Positions 53,642-63,286 of a stretch of DNA of 64,000 nucleotides are shown one piece after another. A program made the position numbers and the translations under genes. Source of the DNA: JARRKU01 sp050288425 (GTDB lineage: Bacteria > Desulfobacterota > Desulfobacteria > Desulfobacterales > Desulfosarcinaceae); NCBI GenBank assembly GCA_050288425.1, contig JBNKDU010000035.1, forward strand, positions 13,257-77,256, in the 5' to 3' direction. The notes under the pieces were generated by a model, which had not been told where the DNA came from, ran no database searches, and saw nothing but the letters and a program-made list of their open reading frames with translations. Every line of letters begins with the position of its first letter. Position 1 is the stretch's first letter.

Positions 53642-55618
53642 ATGCAATCGTTGAAAAGAGCAGTTTCCTGTGCGGCCTTGGCCATTACGGTCCTGTTGAC
53701 CTGCATCTGGGGCAACGGATATGCCCAACCCAAGCCGGGGCAGGCGGCTCCGCTGTTCGTGCTGAAAGACGCCCAGGGCAAGAGCTTCGAATTGGCCGCC
53801 ATGCGGGACCAGCCCATGGTGGTCCTCTACTTTTTCGACGTCGACTCGGGTTCCAGCAAGGAAGGTCTGCTGCACCTGGATGCCCTGGCCAAGAAATACA
53901 AGGATGCCGACTTGATCGTCTGGGGCATAACCCGCTCGGGAAAGGACAAAATCAAGCAGTTCGAGTCCCGTAACGACGTCGGCTTTCCCATCCTGGCCGA
54001 CGGGGGGAATGTCGCCGATATCTATTCGGCCCGGATCGTGCTGCCCACGGTCTGCATTCTCGGGCCCGACCTGAAGCTGCTCGACTATTTCCAGGGCGGT
54101 GGCAAGAATACGGAAAATATGCTGGTCGCCCTGGCCGAGCGCAATCTTCAGCGCCGCCAGACGAAGCTGGCAAAGGAGATCAGCCGCGATGTGGCCAAAA
54201 AAAATCCCGGCAATGTGCGCGCCAAGAAGATCCAGGGATATGCCGAGCTGAAAGAGGGCGATCTCAAGGCGGCGGAAAAGACCTTCTACAATCTCTCCCG
54301 GGAAAAAGGCCAGGGCGAAATATTGGGCAAGGAAGGGTTGTCGCAGGTCTACGCCCAAAAAGGGCAGCCCGAAAAAGCGATCCGTCTGACCAATGAAGTC
54401 GAATCGAAGGCGGATCAGCGTGCCCAGGTCCATGTGGTCAAGGGCGACCTGTTGTACAGTCAGAATAAACCCGAGGCGGCCGAGGCCGAGTACCGCCGGG
54501 CCATCGAGAAAACCGGGGGGGATCGAACCCACCGGGCGGCGGCCTACAACCAGTTGGGCCGCATCTACGCACTCAGCGGCGATTACAAACAGTCGCGCGA
54601 AATGTATGATCAGGCCGTGGCCCTGGATCCGTACTACGTGGAGGCCACATCCAACAAAGGTCTGGTTTACGAACGTCAGGGGCAATGGGACAAGGCATTG
54701 GAAGCGTATCGGCGGGCCCAGGCCATCGACCGCAACGATCCCTTTGCCATGGCGTTGGCCGCCAATGCCAGAAAAATGCTCCTCCTGGAAAAAGATCCGG
54801 ATCAACGCAAACGGCTGGACCACCAGATCGAAACCTACGTGCGTCGCTACAAGGAGGACGCCGGGTTGACGCCGTCCGGGACGTCCACCGACGACTGGAC
54901 CAGTGGAACCATGGTTCTGACCTTGATCGAACCGTTGGAATCCGGGGGGCTCGCGCCGCGGGATTCCTTCGGCCGGGTGCTGGCCCTGCAGATGGGGACC
55001 CAGCTGAATGACTCGGGGCGTATCCGGGTCATCGACCAGGTGATATTGGAGCGGGTGATGAAGAAGCTGGGGCTGAAACGCAAGAGCCTGGCGCAGGAGA
55101 ATACCCTGGCGCGGCTCGCCCGGGCTTTCGACGCCCGGCTGATCGGCAAAGGCACCTTGTATCATCTCTCCGAAGGGACGCTCTTGAACCTCAAGCTGGT
55201 CCCCACCGATGCCCCCGAAAATAAAATCGCCATCCAGCGGCAGTTTGCCTCCGCCGCTACCCTGAAAAAGGATTTGCACTGGCTCAATCGCGAAATCCTG
55301 ACCTCCGTGATGTCTCACTATCCCCTGCAAGCCTTTGTGGTGGAGGTGGTCGGCAACCAGGTGCTACTGAATCTGGGTGCCGATCAGGGGGTGGTCAACG
55401 GGGCGCTCTTCGACGTAGTCGAGGTCAAACCGCCGGTTGAATTCAAAGGCAAGCGTTTTCGACCCAAGGCCGCGGTCATGGCGACCCTCGAGGTGGTGAA
55501 GATCGATCCCGACTTTTCCTACGCCCATATCAAGGAACAACGCCGACCGGTGCAGGCGGAAGACAAGCTTCGGGAGCGAGTGCACCGAATGGATGAAGAT
55601 GGCCAGCGTGTCTGGTAA
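53642..55618 (+). CDS. Redoxin-like, TPR and CsgG/FlgT-like fusion protein
   Basis: A 658-aa exported protein (signal to about residue 30, ending GYAQ). Three parts are seen. First is a thioredoxin/AhpC-like fold (about 35-165) in which the usual WCxxC site reads DVDSGSSKE, so catalytic cysteines are missing. Second is a TPR array (about 190-400). Third is a CsgG-like part (IEPLESGG..., VIDQVILERVMKKLGLKRKS) ending in a FlgT-C-like strand region (LLNLGADQGVVNGALFDVVEV). ATG 53642 is preceded by AGGAGGGAAGG. It looks like a periplasmic scaffold, not an oxidoreductase. Confidence 0.78.
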   Translation: MQSLKRAVSCAALAITVLLTCIWGNGYAQPKPGQAAPLFVLKDAQGKSFELAAMRDQPMVVLYFFDVDSGSSKEGLLHLDALAKKYKDADLIVWGITRSGKDKIKQFESRNDVGFPILADGGNVADIYSARIVLPTVCILGPDLKLLDYFQGGGKNTENMLVALAERNLQRRQTKLAKEISRDVAKKNPGNVRAKKIQGYAELKEGDLKAAEKTFYNLSREKGQGEILGKEGLSQVYAQKGQPEKAIRLTNEVESKADQRAQVHVVKGDLLYSQNKPEAAEAEYRRAIEKTGGDRTHRAAAYNQLGRIYALSGDYKQSREMYDQAVALDPYYVEATSNKGLVYERQGQWDKALEAYRRAQAIDRNDPFAMALAANARKMLLLEKDPDQRKRLDHQIETYVRRYKEDAGLTPSGTSTDDWTSGTMVLTLIEPLESGGLAPRDSFGRVLALQMGTQLNDSGRIRVIDQVILERVMKKLGLKRKSLAQENTLARLARAFDARLIGKGTLYHLSEGTLLNLKLVPTDAPENKIAIQRQFASAATLKKDLHWLNREILTSVMSHYPLQAFVVEVVGNQVLLNLGADQGVVNGALFDVVEVKPPVEFKGKRFRPKAAVMATLEVVKIDPDFSYAHIKEQRRPVQAEDKLRERVHRMDEDGQRVW

Positions 55619-55848
55619 TGGTGTCCAACGCAAAATTTTTGTAATGTTTTTCGATTTGGATCGTCATAATGAGGCCCAACCGGCCGGGCGGACGGGCGAT
55701 GGATTTCGGTCGGCCGGATGCCATCCTCCCGGTCGGCAGCATCTCGGAAAAAATGGATATCCGGCATTGTCTTTGAAATGATTTTGTAAATATGATAACT
55801 TGAAATTTTGCCGGAAGCGGATTGCTTCGGGGAGCCGTTCGGAAGAGG

Positions 55849-55925
<77 letters not shown>

Positions 55926-56046
55926 GCATTCGGAATTGGCATCGCAAGTAACACAGCCCGTCCGGAATTGTCCACAAAAAACGCCACGAAAGCGTATCCG
56001 CCTGGAACAAACAAGAATCCAATCACAGGGAAAGTGATCCCCACAT

Positions 56047-57018
56047 ATGAATGCCAAAGTATCCAAAGCCGCATCAGCGGCTTCCCAGAGAAAAGAGATC
56101 AACGTGCATACCCCCAAAAAGAAGTCGGCGGGTGATAGCAAATCGGTCGTTAAATTCGATCCGCTTCAGCGCTATCTCTCCGAAATCAGTCAATATCGTC
56201 TTCTTACCCGTGAGGAGGAGGTGTTGCTGGGCCAGCGTGTTCAGGAGGAAGGCGACCCGGACGCCGCTTATCAACTGGTCACCGCAAACCTGCGGCTCGT
56301 TGTTAAAATTGCACTTGAATTTCAGAGGGTTTGGATGCAAAACCTCCTGGACTTGATTCAGGAAGGCAATATCGGGTTGATGCAGGCCGTAAAAAAATTC
56401 GATCCATATAAAAATGTGAAATTTTCCTATTACGCTTCTTTCTGGATCAAGGCCTACATCCTCAAGTTCATCATGGACAACTGGCGGCTGGTAAAAATCG
56501 GTACCACCCAGGGGCAACGCAAACTCTTCTTTAAGTTGAAAAAAGAGAAACAGCGGCTGATCGAACAGGGTTTCGATCCCAAACCCAAGCTGCTCTCCCA
56601 GCGGCTCGGCGTTTCCGAACGCGAAATCATCGACATGGACCAGCGCCTGGACGGATGGGATGTCTCTCTGGATTCGCCGGTTAAAGAAGGTTCCGATACC
56701 GGCCGAATAGAGTTCATCAGCGAAGGGTCGGCCTCGGCCGAGGATCGGGTAGCCAAAAAAGAGATCGAAGTGCTGCTGCACAACAAGGTCGCCGAGTTTC
56801 GCAAACAGATGACCGATCGCGAACTGGAAATCTTCGATCTGCGTATCTTTTCGGATACGCCGGTCACCTTGCAGCAGATCGGTGATCGTTACAACATTTC
56901 CCGTGAACGGGTCCGGCAAATTGAAAAAAACATCATCAAGAAAATGCGGGAGTTCTTCAAAAGCGAGATCCCTGATTTCGAAGCGTATACCTCGCGGAAG
57001 CGCAAGAAATACTCTTGA
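56047..57018 (+). CDS. rpoH: RpoH-family sigma factor (sigma-32-like)
   Basis: A 323-aa sigma factor with regions 2 to 4. Region 2 has LVTANLRLVVKIALEF and LLDLIQEGNIGLMQAVKKFD, then FSYYASFWIKAYILKFIM. The RpoH signature is WRLVKIGTTQGQRKLFFKL. Region 4 contains LQQIGDRYNISRERVRQIE, the -35-binding helix-turn-helix. The N-terminal about 40 residues are Lys/Ala-rich. The match to the RpoH box is strong; its regulon may be heat shock or envelope stress. It is transcribed away from tRNA-Arg. Confidence 0.9.
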   Translation: MNAKVSKAASAASQRKEINVHTPKKKSAGDSKSVVKFDPLQRYLSEISQYRLLTREEEVLLGQRVQEEGDPDAAYQLVTANLRLVVKIALEFQRVWMQNLLDLIQEGNIGLMQAVKKFDPYKNVKFSYYASFWIKAYILKFIMDNWRLVKIGTTQGQRKLFFKLKKEKQRLIEQGFDPKPKLLSQRLGVSEREIIDMDQRLDGWDVSLDSPVKEGSDTGRIEFISEGSASAEDRVAKKEIEVLLHNKVAEFRKQMTDRELEIFDLRIFSDTPVTLQQIGDRYNISRERVRQIEKNIIKKMREFFKSEIPDFEAYTSRKRKKYS

Positions 57019-57087
57019 ACCGGCGACATACCTGAACATCTATAAAAAAGGCACCCATCCTGACGGACTAACCCCATACGAGCACTC

Positions 57088-58797
57088 ATGTATTTACGCC
57101 CCATCACCCTCGGAATCATCTTACTCTCCGCGATCTGGCCCACAGGCTGCCAGCCGGTGATGAAGGAGCCGGTCACACGACCGGCCAGTGTCGCACAACC
57201 ATCCACGGCCGACGCACCGGCCTACTATTTTTTCACCGCCGCTCAGCTGGAATTGAAAAAAGGCGATATCAACGAAGCCATCTGGCTGTTGGAGCAGGCC
57301 ATCGGCCATGACCCGCGTTCGTCCTACCTCAAGCTGGAAATGGCCAACCTTCTGCTGATCAAAAAGGACACCGGCAAAGCCCTGGATCTGATCGAATCCG
57401 TTCTCGCCAAGGAGCCGGACAACCTGCAGGCGCTTTCCATGGCCGGTCGCATCTATCAACAGCAGCAGAGGATGGATGATGCCCTGGCGGCTTTCGAAAA
57501 GGTGCTGGCCGGAGAACCCGATGATCAGAACAATTATCTGGTGGTCGGACGAATCTATTGGAACAAGAATGATTTTGATGGTGCCGAACGGGTATTCGCC
57601 AAGATGATCCGGAATTTGCCCGACTCCTATTCCGCTTATTATTTTTACGGCAAGGTCCTGGCCGCCCAGGGAAAGGAGGAGGAGGCCGAAACCGCCTTGC
57701 TGAAATCGCTGCAACTGGAGCCATCCCTCGAGGAACCCCGGCTGGAACTGCTCAAAATCTACCAGTCCCAGGATCGACCCGCGAAAATCACGGAAACCTA
57801 TGAGGCCATGCTGCTGCATGATCCCGAGAACGTGAAGGCGGGATTTGGATTGGCGGAACATCTTCATAAGATCCATCGGGATCGCGCCTCCCTGGAGATC
57901 CTGGCCCGGCTGGCCCAACGCCTGGACACCGACGCGACGGTCATCGCCACGCTTTTCGACACCTATATCGAAGCCAAGCAATTCGAATCTGCCGCATGGG
58001 CCATCGAGGGAATGCTGAAGGTACGCCCCACCAACCCGGACCTTCACTATCTGGCCGGAGTCGCAGCCGACGGCCTCGAGGATCCGCAACGGGCCCTGGA
58101 TCACCTGGTGAAGGTTACCCCGGGTTCCCGTTTTTACACCAATGCCGTGGTCCATGGTGCCTGGCTGTTTCACGATATGGGCAAGATCGACCGCGCCATC
58201 GCCATGGTTCGCGATGCATTGGCCCATGATCCCGAATACGGCGACTACTATCTCTACCTGGGTTCCTTCTACGAGGAACTGGAGCGATACGAGGACGCCA
58301 TGCAGGTGCTCCAGGCCGGTGCGGCCAGAGACCCCAAGAACGCACGGCTCCATTTTCGCATCGGCGTAATCTACGACAAGATGGGAAGGCGCCAGGATTC
58401 CATTGCCGCCATGCAACAGGTGATCTCCCTGACGCCCAATGATGCCGAAGCGCTCAACTACCTCGGCTATACCTATGCCGACCTGGGAATAAACCTGGAA
58501 GAAGCTGAAACCCTGATCCAGTCGGCACTGAAGATCAAGCCCGATGACGGCTATATCGCCGACAGCCTCGGTTGGGTCTATTTCAAGCGGGGCCAGTATG
58601 CACTGGCCCTGAAATGGCTCAACAAGGCCGTCCGACTGCAACCCGACGATCCCACCATCCTGGAACATCTCGGCGATGTCCATCTGAAGCTCGACAGCGC
58701 GCAGAAGGCGTTGAATTATTACCAGCGCTCGCTGGAGAACAAGGAGACCGGCCGGGAATCGTTGCAGGAAAAGATCCGTTCGCTGAAGACACCCTAG
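57088..58797 (+). CDS. TPR-repeat lipoprotein
   Basis: A 569-aa lipoprotein (signal to IWPTGC at about residue 16) consisting of about 14 TPR units, for example AQLELKKGDINEAIWLLEQ near residue 52 and IADSLGWVYFKRGQYALALK near 490. It is a protein-protein scaffold outside the inner membrane. The following lipoprotein gene starts six bases later, so the pair may act together in outer-membrane assembly. Confidence 0.88.
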   Translation: MYLRPITLGIILLSAIWPTGCQPVMKEPVTRPASVAQPSTADAPAYYFFTAAQLELKKGDINEAIWLLEQAIGHDPRSSYLKLEMANLLLIKKDTGKALDLIESVLAKEPDNLQALSMAGRIYQQQQRMDDALAAFEKVLAGEPDDQNNYLVVGRIYWNKNDFDGAERVFAKMIRNLPDSYSAYYFYGKVLAAQGKEEEAETALLKSLQLEPSLEEPRLELLKIYQSQDRPAKITETYEAMLLHDPENVKAGFGLAEHLHKIHRDRASLEILARLAQRLDTDATVIATLFDTYIEAKQFESAAWAIEGMLKVRPTNPDLHYLAGVAADGLEDPQRALDHLVKVTPGSRFYTNAVVHGAWLFHDMGKIDRAIAMVRDALAHDPEYGDYYLYLGSFYEELERYEDAMQVLQAGAARDPKNARLHFRIGVIYDKMGRRQDSIAAMQQVISLTPNDAEALNYLGYTYADLGINLEEAETLIQSALKIKPDDGYIADSLGWVYFKRGQYALALKWLNKAVRLQPDDPTILEHLGDVHLKLDSAQKALNYYQRSLENKETGRESLQEKIRSLKTP

Positions 58798-58803
58798 ACG
58801 GTC

Positions 58804-59610
58804 ATGAAGTACCTGCCTTCCATACATCGACACCTCGTGCCGGTCATCGGGGTCCTGGCGGCTGCCGTCTGGCTGAACGGGTGTGCGTGGCTGATCAAGC
58901 CTCCGGTGGACGAAGCCGCGGCACGCCGGCTTGTGGATGCCGCCGCGGGAATCAATGCCGGCCTGGACCGTTACAAAGGACTGGCCCGGGCCCGGGTGCA
59001 ATCCCGGGGGCAGACCATCAGCGGACGCGTCGCCGTCGCGGCGGCGGCCCCCGACCGGCTGCGTGTGGAGTGGCTCAGTGCGCTGGGACAGCCCATTACC
59101 GGCCTGGCCGGAAACGGGGAAACCATCACCGTGGTCTCCTACCCGGAGAAAAAGATTTACCGGTTGCCGCAAACGCGAACGGCATTGGAACGCATGGTCC
59201 ATATCCCCATGGGCATCGGGGAGTTGACGACCATCCTGGCGGGCCGCCCGCCTCTGCCCCGCTTTGCGGCGGCCCAAATCGATCCGGACCATACGCCAAC
59301 CTATCGAGTCCTCTTGAAAAATCGCTGGAGGGCAATCGTCGCCTCCCTGGAACTGGAACGGACGAGCGGCCGCATCGTCGGCATGCGGTCCAACGATGAC
59401 ACGGGCAACATGCGCTTTACCATCCAGTGGCACCGGTGGAAGACCCAGGGCGGGTACACCGTGCCCGGACAGGTCCTCATCCGGTCCGCCAGCCAACACA
59501 CCCTTACCTTGACCATGGATCGCTTCTGGCCCAACGCCGAAGTATCGCCAGAAATGTTCGAACTTTCCCTGCCCGACCAGCCAACGGATGCGGCGAGCGG
59601 TGATCACTGA
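58804..59610 (+). CDS. LolB/DUF4292-like outer-membrane lipoprotein
   Basis: A 268-aa lipoprotein (signal ending LNGC, about residues 24-27). The body is beta-rich with the pattern of LolB/DUF4292 proteins: a conserved ARVQSRGQTISGRVAVAAA strand pair, then PDRLRVEWLSALGQPITGLA and a later GDELTTILAGRPP-like loop. LolB inserts lipoproteins into the outer membrane; the DUF4292 group is less defined. It overlaps no gene but is six bases after the TPR lipoprotein. Confidence 0.75.
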   Translation: MKYLPSIHRHLVPVIGVLAAAVWLNGCAWLIKPPVDEAAARRLVDAAAGINAGLDRYKGLARARVQSRGQTISGRVAVAAAAPDRLRVEWLSALGQPITGLAGNGETITVVSYPEKKIYRLPQTRTALERMVHIPMGIGELTTILAGRPPLPRFAAAQIDPDHTPTYRVLLKNRWRAIVASLELERTSGRIVGMRSNDDTGNMRFTIQWHRWKTQGGYTVPGQVLIRSASQHTLTLTMDRFWPNAEVSPEMFELSLPDQPTDAASGDH

Positions 59611-59664
59611 CATTACGAATCCAATCAATCATGGGGCAGGGACTTTTCTTTGTTTTTGGCAAAA

Positions 59665-59742
59665 GCCTGAGGATGGAGGTTTTTCGGGGATGCATCACCA
59701 GGCCGGGAGCGGAGCAGCCCCGAAAAGCCCCCATCCTCCGGC
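59665..59742. repeat. Long imperfect hairpin between lipoprotein and Mut7-C genes
   Basis: Two 25-base arms (59665-59689 and 59718-59742) pair in 22 Watson-Crick positions plus one G-T, with two mismatches. The loop holds CCGGGAGC, which can pair with GCTCCCGG just downstream (59747-59754). There is no T-tract after it, so a simple terminator is unlikely. Confidence 0.55.
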
Positions 59743-59806
59743 GTCGGCTCCCGGTGGAAAACTATCCGAGCTTTCCTGTCAATACCGGTAACCTGATTGA
59801 TAATCC

Positions 59807-60307
59807 ATGCAGAGCCAAGATCGCCAGAGCATCAAACGACCCGCCTTCCTGGCGGAGAGCACCTTGGGCAGACTGACCAAATGGCTCCGTCTGGCCGGCT
59901 TCGATACCGCTGCGGACCCTGCCATCCCGGATGCCCGCAGGCTGTTATGGCGCTCCCGCGAAGAACACCGCATCGTGTTGACCCGTACCCGGCGCGTGTT
60001 CGAGACCATCGGTTCCCGACGGTCCATCTTCATTTCATGCGACGATGTCGAAGATCAACTGCGGGAGGTGATGCGGGCCCTGAAGATCCGACTTGGAGAC
60101 TTGCACACCTTGACCCTCTGTTCGAGGTGCAACCATCGGTTGGAGAAGGCTGTTAAGGACGACCTGCCCGGCCGGGTTCCCGATCACATCTGGCATCATC
60201 ATGAAACCTTCCTGCGATGCCCGCGATGCGGACGGATCTATTGGGCAGGTTCCCATGCCGTCGCCATGCGACGGTTCATGCGAACCTGGTTCGAGGATCG
60301 GGAATGA
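59807..60307 (+). CDS. Mut7-C RNase-domain protein
   Basis: A 166-aa protein of the Mut7-C (DUF82) family. It opens RPAFLAESTLGRLTKWLRLAG, then IVLTRTRRVF, PIN-like acidic residues and two CxxC knuckles (CSRCNHRLEKA and CPRCGRIYWAGSH) that bind zinc. The family is predicted to be an RNase related to PIN domains. The Mrp gene follows 117 bases later on the same strand. Confidence 0.88.
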   Translation: MQSQDRQSIKRPAFLAESTLGRLTKWLRLAGFDTAADPAIPDARRLLWRSREEHRIVLTRTRRVFETIGSRRSIFISCDDVEDQLREVMRALKIRLGDLHTLTLCSRCNHRLEKAVKDDLPGRVPDHIWHHHETFLRCPRCGRIYWAGSHAVAMRRFMRTWFEDRE

Positions 60308-60424
60308 TGGATTGCTCCGGAGAACAGGAGCACGGCAAGGAATCGGCAGGTTCCGGCCGGTCTTGATGTCCGGAGTCATTGATGTTAAATCCCGGACAAT
60401 TATCCATCAAAGGAGAACGACATC

Positions 60425-61294
60425 ATGAACCAGACAGATCAATCCGGCAGCGGTTGCGGGGCCGGCGGATGCGGACAGGGCGTACAGAGTGCGGCATCCA
60501 AGCATACCGATGAACATATCACCGAATCCCTGGGCAAGATCAAACACAAGGTGATGGTGATGAGCGGCAAGGGCGGAGTCGGGAAATCCAGCGTTTCGGC
60601 CAGCCTGGCGGTTCGACTGGCCGGGAGGGGCCTCCGGGTGGGACTGCTGGACGTGGATATCCATGGCCCCAGCCTGGCCGGTATCATGGGGGTCGAAGGA
60701 TTGCTGGACATCAGTGCGGACCAGAAGGTCCTGCCCAAACAGGTGGCCGGGAACCTGGGGGTGGTGTCGATGCAATCGCTGATGAAAGATCGCGACCAGG
60801 CCGTGATCTGGCGCGGACCGGCAAAGACCGGCGTGATTCGTCAATTCGTGGGCGATGTGCAATGGGGCGAGTTGGACTACCTGGTCATCGACGCACCGCC
60901 GGGAACCGGAGACGAACCGCTCAGCGTCGCCCAGACCATTCCCGAGGCCCGGGCGGTGATCGTCACCACCCCCCAGGATGTGGCCCTTTCCGATGTGCGC
61001 AAGTCGATCAACTTCTGCAAGGTCATCGATATGGATATCGTCGGCCTGGTGGAAAACATGGGCCCCTTTCCGTGCCCCTGCTGCGGAGAGTCCCTGGCCC
61101 TGTTCAAGAGCGGCGGGGGGGCGGCTACGGCCGGGAAGATGGGCGTCCCGTTCCTGGGAACCCTGCCCTTCGATCCCCAGGTGGTCAAGGCCTGTGACGC
61201 CGGCAAGGCGCTGCAACTGGCGGCCACCGCCGCGGGTTTCATCGCGGCCGTGGATCAGGTGGTTGAAAATATCGTCGCCAAGCTGGCGGAATGA
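60425..61294 (+). CDS. mrp: Mrp/NBP35 family Fe-S cluster carrier ATPase
   Basis: A 289-aa P-loop protein that carries Fe-S clusters to target enzymes. It has a Gly/Cys-rich N-terminus (GCGAGGCGQG), a deviant Walker A GKGGVGKSS (about residue 47-55), DIHGPSLAG, and the cluster-binding CPCCGE (about 219-224). AAAGGAG lies before the ATG. It ends ATGA-overlapping the ATP-grasp gene, so the two are co-translated. Confidence 0.93.
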   Translation: MNQTDQSGSGCGAGGCGQGVQSAASKHTDEHITESLGKIKHKVMVMSGKGGVGKSSVSASLAVRLAGRGLRVGLLDVDIHGPSLAGIMGVEGLLDISADQKVLPKQVAGNLGVVSMQSLMKDRDQAVIWRGPAKTGVIRQFVGDVQWGELDYLVIDAPPGTGDEPLSVAQTIPEARAVIVTTPQDVALSDVRKSINFCKVIDMDIVGLVENMGPFPCPCCGESLALFKSGGGAATAGKMGVPFLGTLPFDPQVVKACDAGKALQLAATAAGFIAAVDQVVENIVAKLAE

Positions 61295-62085
61295 GCCGCG
61301 GGGCGCAGACAAGGCCCAGAATCGCCCTCGGCCGCCGGATTACAAACTGCCCCCTGGTGCGCTCTCTGGGAGTACGGCCAAACTTCGGCGATTACACCCC
61401 CGAGGAGCAGTCGCTGATCCTGGAAGCCCCCAAGGTCTATTTCCCGTCGGCCTTCTATGCGGATCTGCTGGACACCTTGGGAAAACCGACTTTTCCCAGC
61501 TACCATACCTACAAGTATGCCCAGGACAAGATCCGGCAGACCGCCCTATTCAATATGGCCGGTATCCGCCATCCGCGCACGCGGGTATTCTACGGTCCGC
61601 GGCAAAAGGCCCGGATCGCCGATTTTTTCGATCTGCCGCTGATCGCCAAACAGGCCCGCGGTTCCTCCCAGGGACGCGGGGTGTTCCTGATCCGCTGCCG
61701 GGAAGAACTGGTGGATTACCTGAACCGGCCGGGACCGGCGTATATTCAGGAGTTTTTACCCTTCGACCGCGATATCCGCGTGGTGATCATCGGCCGCAAG
61801 GTGGCCCACGCCTATTGGCGCATCGCGCCCGGGGGCGATTTTCGTACGAACCTGAGCACCGGCGGGGAGGTGGATCTGTCCCCCGTGCCGGAGGAGGCCC
61901 TGGAATTGGCGCTGCACACCGCCCGCTTCTGCCGGTGGGATGACGTCGGGATCGATATTTGTGCCTGCCGGGATCGGTATTACGTTCTGGAAGGCAACAT
62001 GAAATACGGACACAAAGGCTTCCTTGCCGCCGGCATCGATTACCAGGAACTGCTGGCACGGATGATCGCTACGGGAGACATCTAA
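61291..62085 (+). CDS. RimK-like ATP-grasp ligase
   Basis: A 264-aa ATP-grasp protein. Motifs visible are FPSYHTYKYAQDKIRQTALF (ATP-binding opening), LIAKQARGSSQGRGVFLI (Lys and Gly-loop), YIQEFLPFDRDIRVVIIG and VGIDICACRDRYYVLEGN (metal Asp/Glu/Asn). It probably forms an amide or peptide bond using ATP. The substrate is not evident. It overlaps mrp by four bases; a dGTPase-like gene follows directly. Confidence 0.87.
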   Translation: MSRGAQTRPRIALGRRITNCPLVRSLGVRPNFGDYTPEEQSLILEAPKVYFPSAFYADLLDTLGKPTFPSYHTYKYAQDKIRQTALFNMAGIRHPRTRVFYGPRQKARIADFFDLPLIAKQARGSSQGRGVFLIRCREELVDYLNRPGPAYIQEFLPFDRDIRVVIIGRKVAHAYWRIAPGGDFRTNLSTGGEVDLSPVPEEALELALHTARFCRWDDVGIDICACRDRYYVLEGNMKYGHKGFLAAGIDYQELLARMIATGDI

Positions 62086-63243
62086 TTGGCCGACATTCTC
62101 GATCCCCTCAAAACCGCCCTGGATGCGCGCGAGCGACAGATCCTCTCCCGGCATGCCGCCTTCAGCGAGCAGGCGCGGCGCAGAGCGGCGGAAAAGCGGC
62201 TGCAGGACGGGTATCGGCAGGCCTATGCCCTGGATGCCGACCGAATTTTACATTCGAGGGCGTATACCCGCTACATCGACAAGACCCAGGTGTTTTACCT
62301 GATCCGCAACGACCATATCACCCACCGGGTGCTGCATGTCCAGCTGGTCTCCAAGGTGGCCCGTACCATCGGCCGGTTTCTGGGGTTGAACGAGGATCTC
62401 ATCGAAGCCATTGCCCTGGGACACGATATCGGCCACACCCCGTTCGGCCATGACGGCGAACGCTATCTCAGCGAACTTTGCCGCCAGGCGGGCATCGGGC
62501 ACTTCATGCACAATGTACAGAGTATCCAGTTTCTCGACCGCGTGGAACGCAAAGGCCGCGGCTGGAATCTTTGCCTGCAGACCCTGGACGGCATCCTGTG
62601 TCACGACGGCGAGATTCACAACCAGATGCTGGTGCCCGAGAATGAAAAAACTTTCGATACGCTGTCCGGCGAGGTGGAGGCCAAGAAAGCCGATCCCGAC
62701 GTTCCCCTGACGCCCATGACCCTGGAAGGGTGCGTGGTACGTATGGCCGATACCGTCGCCTACATCGGCCGCGACCTGGAGGATGCCATTCGGCTCGACG
62801 TGGTCGAACGCTCGGATCTGCCTACAGACGTGGCCGCGGTTCTGGGAGATACCAACGGAACCATCGTCTACAACCTGGTCACCGATATCATCCGCAACAG
62901 CCACGGCAAAGAGCATATCAGCTTCAGCGATCGGTTCTCCCAGGCGTTGAAACGTCTGAAGGCCTTCAACCTGGAACGCATCTATCTCAATCCGCTGATC
63001 AAACAATATTCCCAATCCATCGCCGGATTGTTCGAGTATCTTTTTACCCGCTACCTGGACGATCTGGAACAGGAAAACCACACATCCCGGATATTCACCG
63101 GCTTTTTGGCCGATATGTCCTTCGATTATGTCGAAAATCATCGTCCGGCAGAAATCGTGCGCGATTTCATCGCCGGCATGACCGACCGCTATTTCCTGAT
63201 GCAGTGTCCGGAGGAGATGCGACCCAAGGTCGAGAGCCGTTGA
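62086..63243 (+). CDS. dgt: dGTPase-like HD hydrolase
   Basis: A 385-aa deoxyguanosinetriphosphate triphosphohydrolase-type protein. HD motifs are SRAYTRYIDKTQVF, GHDIGHTPFGHDGE and TLDGILCHDGE, with VVRMADTVAYIGRDLEDAI near the C-terminal metal site. TTG start directly after the previous TAA, with GGGAG eight bases upstream. It may hydrolyse dNTPs to nucleoside and triphosphate. Confidence 0.87.
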   Translation: MADILDPLKTALDARERQILSRHAAFSEQARRRAAEKRLQDGYRQAYALDADRILHSRAYTRYIDKTQVFYLIRNDHITHRVLHVQLVSKVARTIGRFLGLNEDLIEAIALGHDIGHTPFGHDGERYLSELCRQAGIGHFMHNVQSIQFLDRVERKGRGWNLCLQTLDGILCHDGEIHNQMLVPENEKTFDTLSGEVEAKKADPDVPLTPMTLEGCVVRMADTVAYIGRDLEDAIRLDVVERSDLPTDVAAVLGDTNGTIVYNLVTDIIRNSHGKEHISFSDRFSQALKRLKAFNLERIYLNPLIKQYSQSIAGLFEYLFTRYLDDLEQENHTSRIFTGFLADMSFDYVENHRPAEIVRDFIAGMTDRYFLMQCPEEMRPKVESR

Positions 63244-63286
63244 CGGCAGCAGCCATCCGATCCCCATTCCGGAGGAACGGAGTCCA

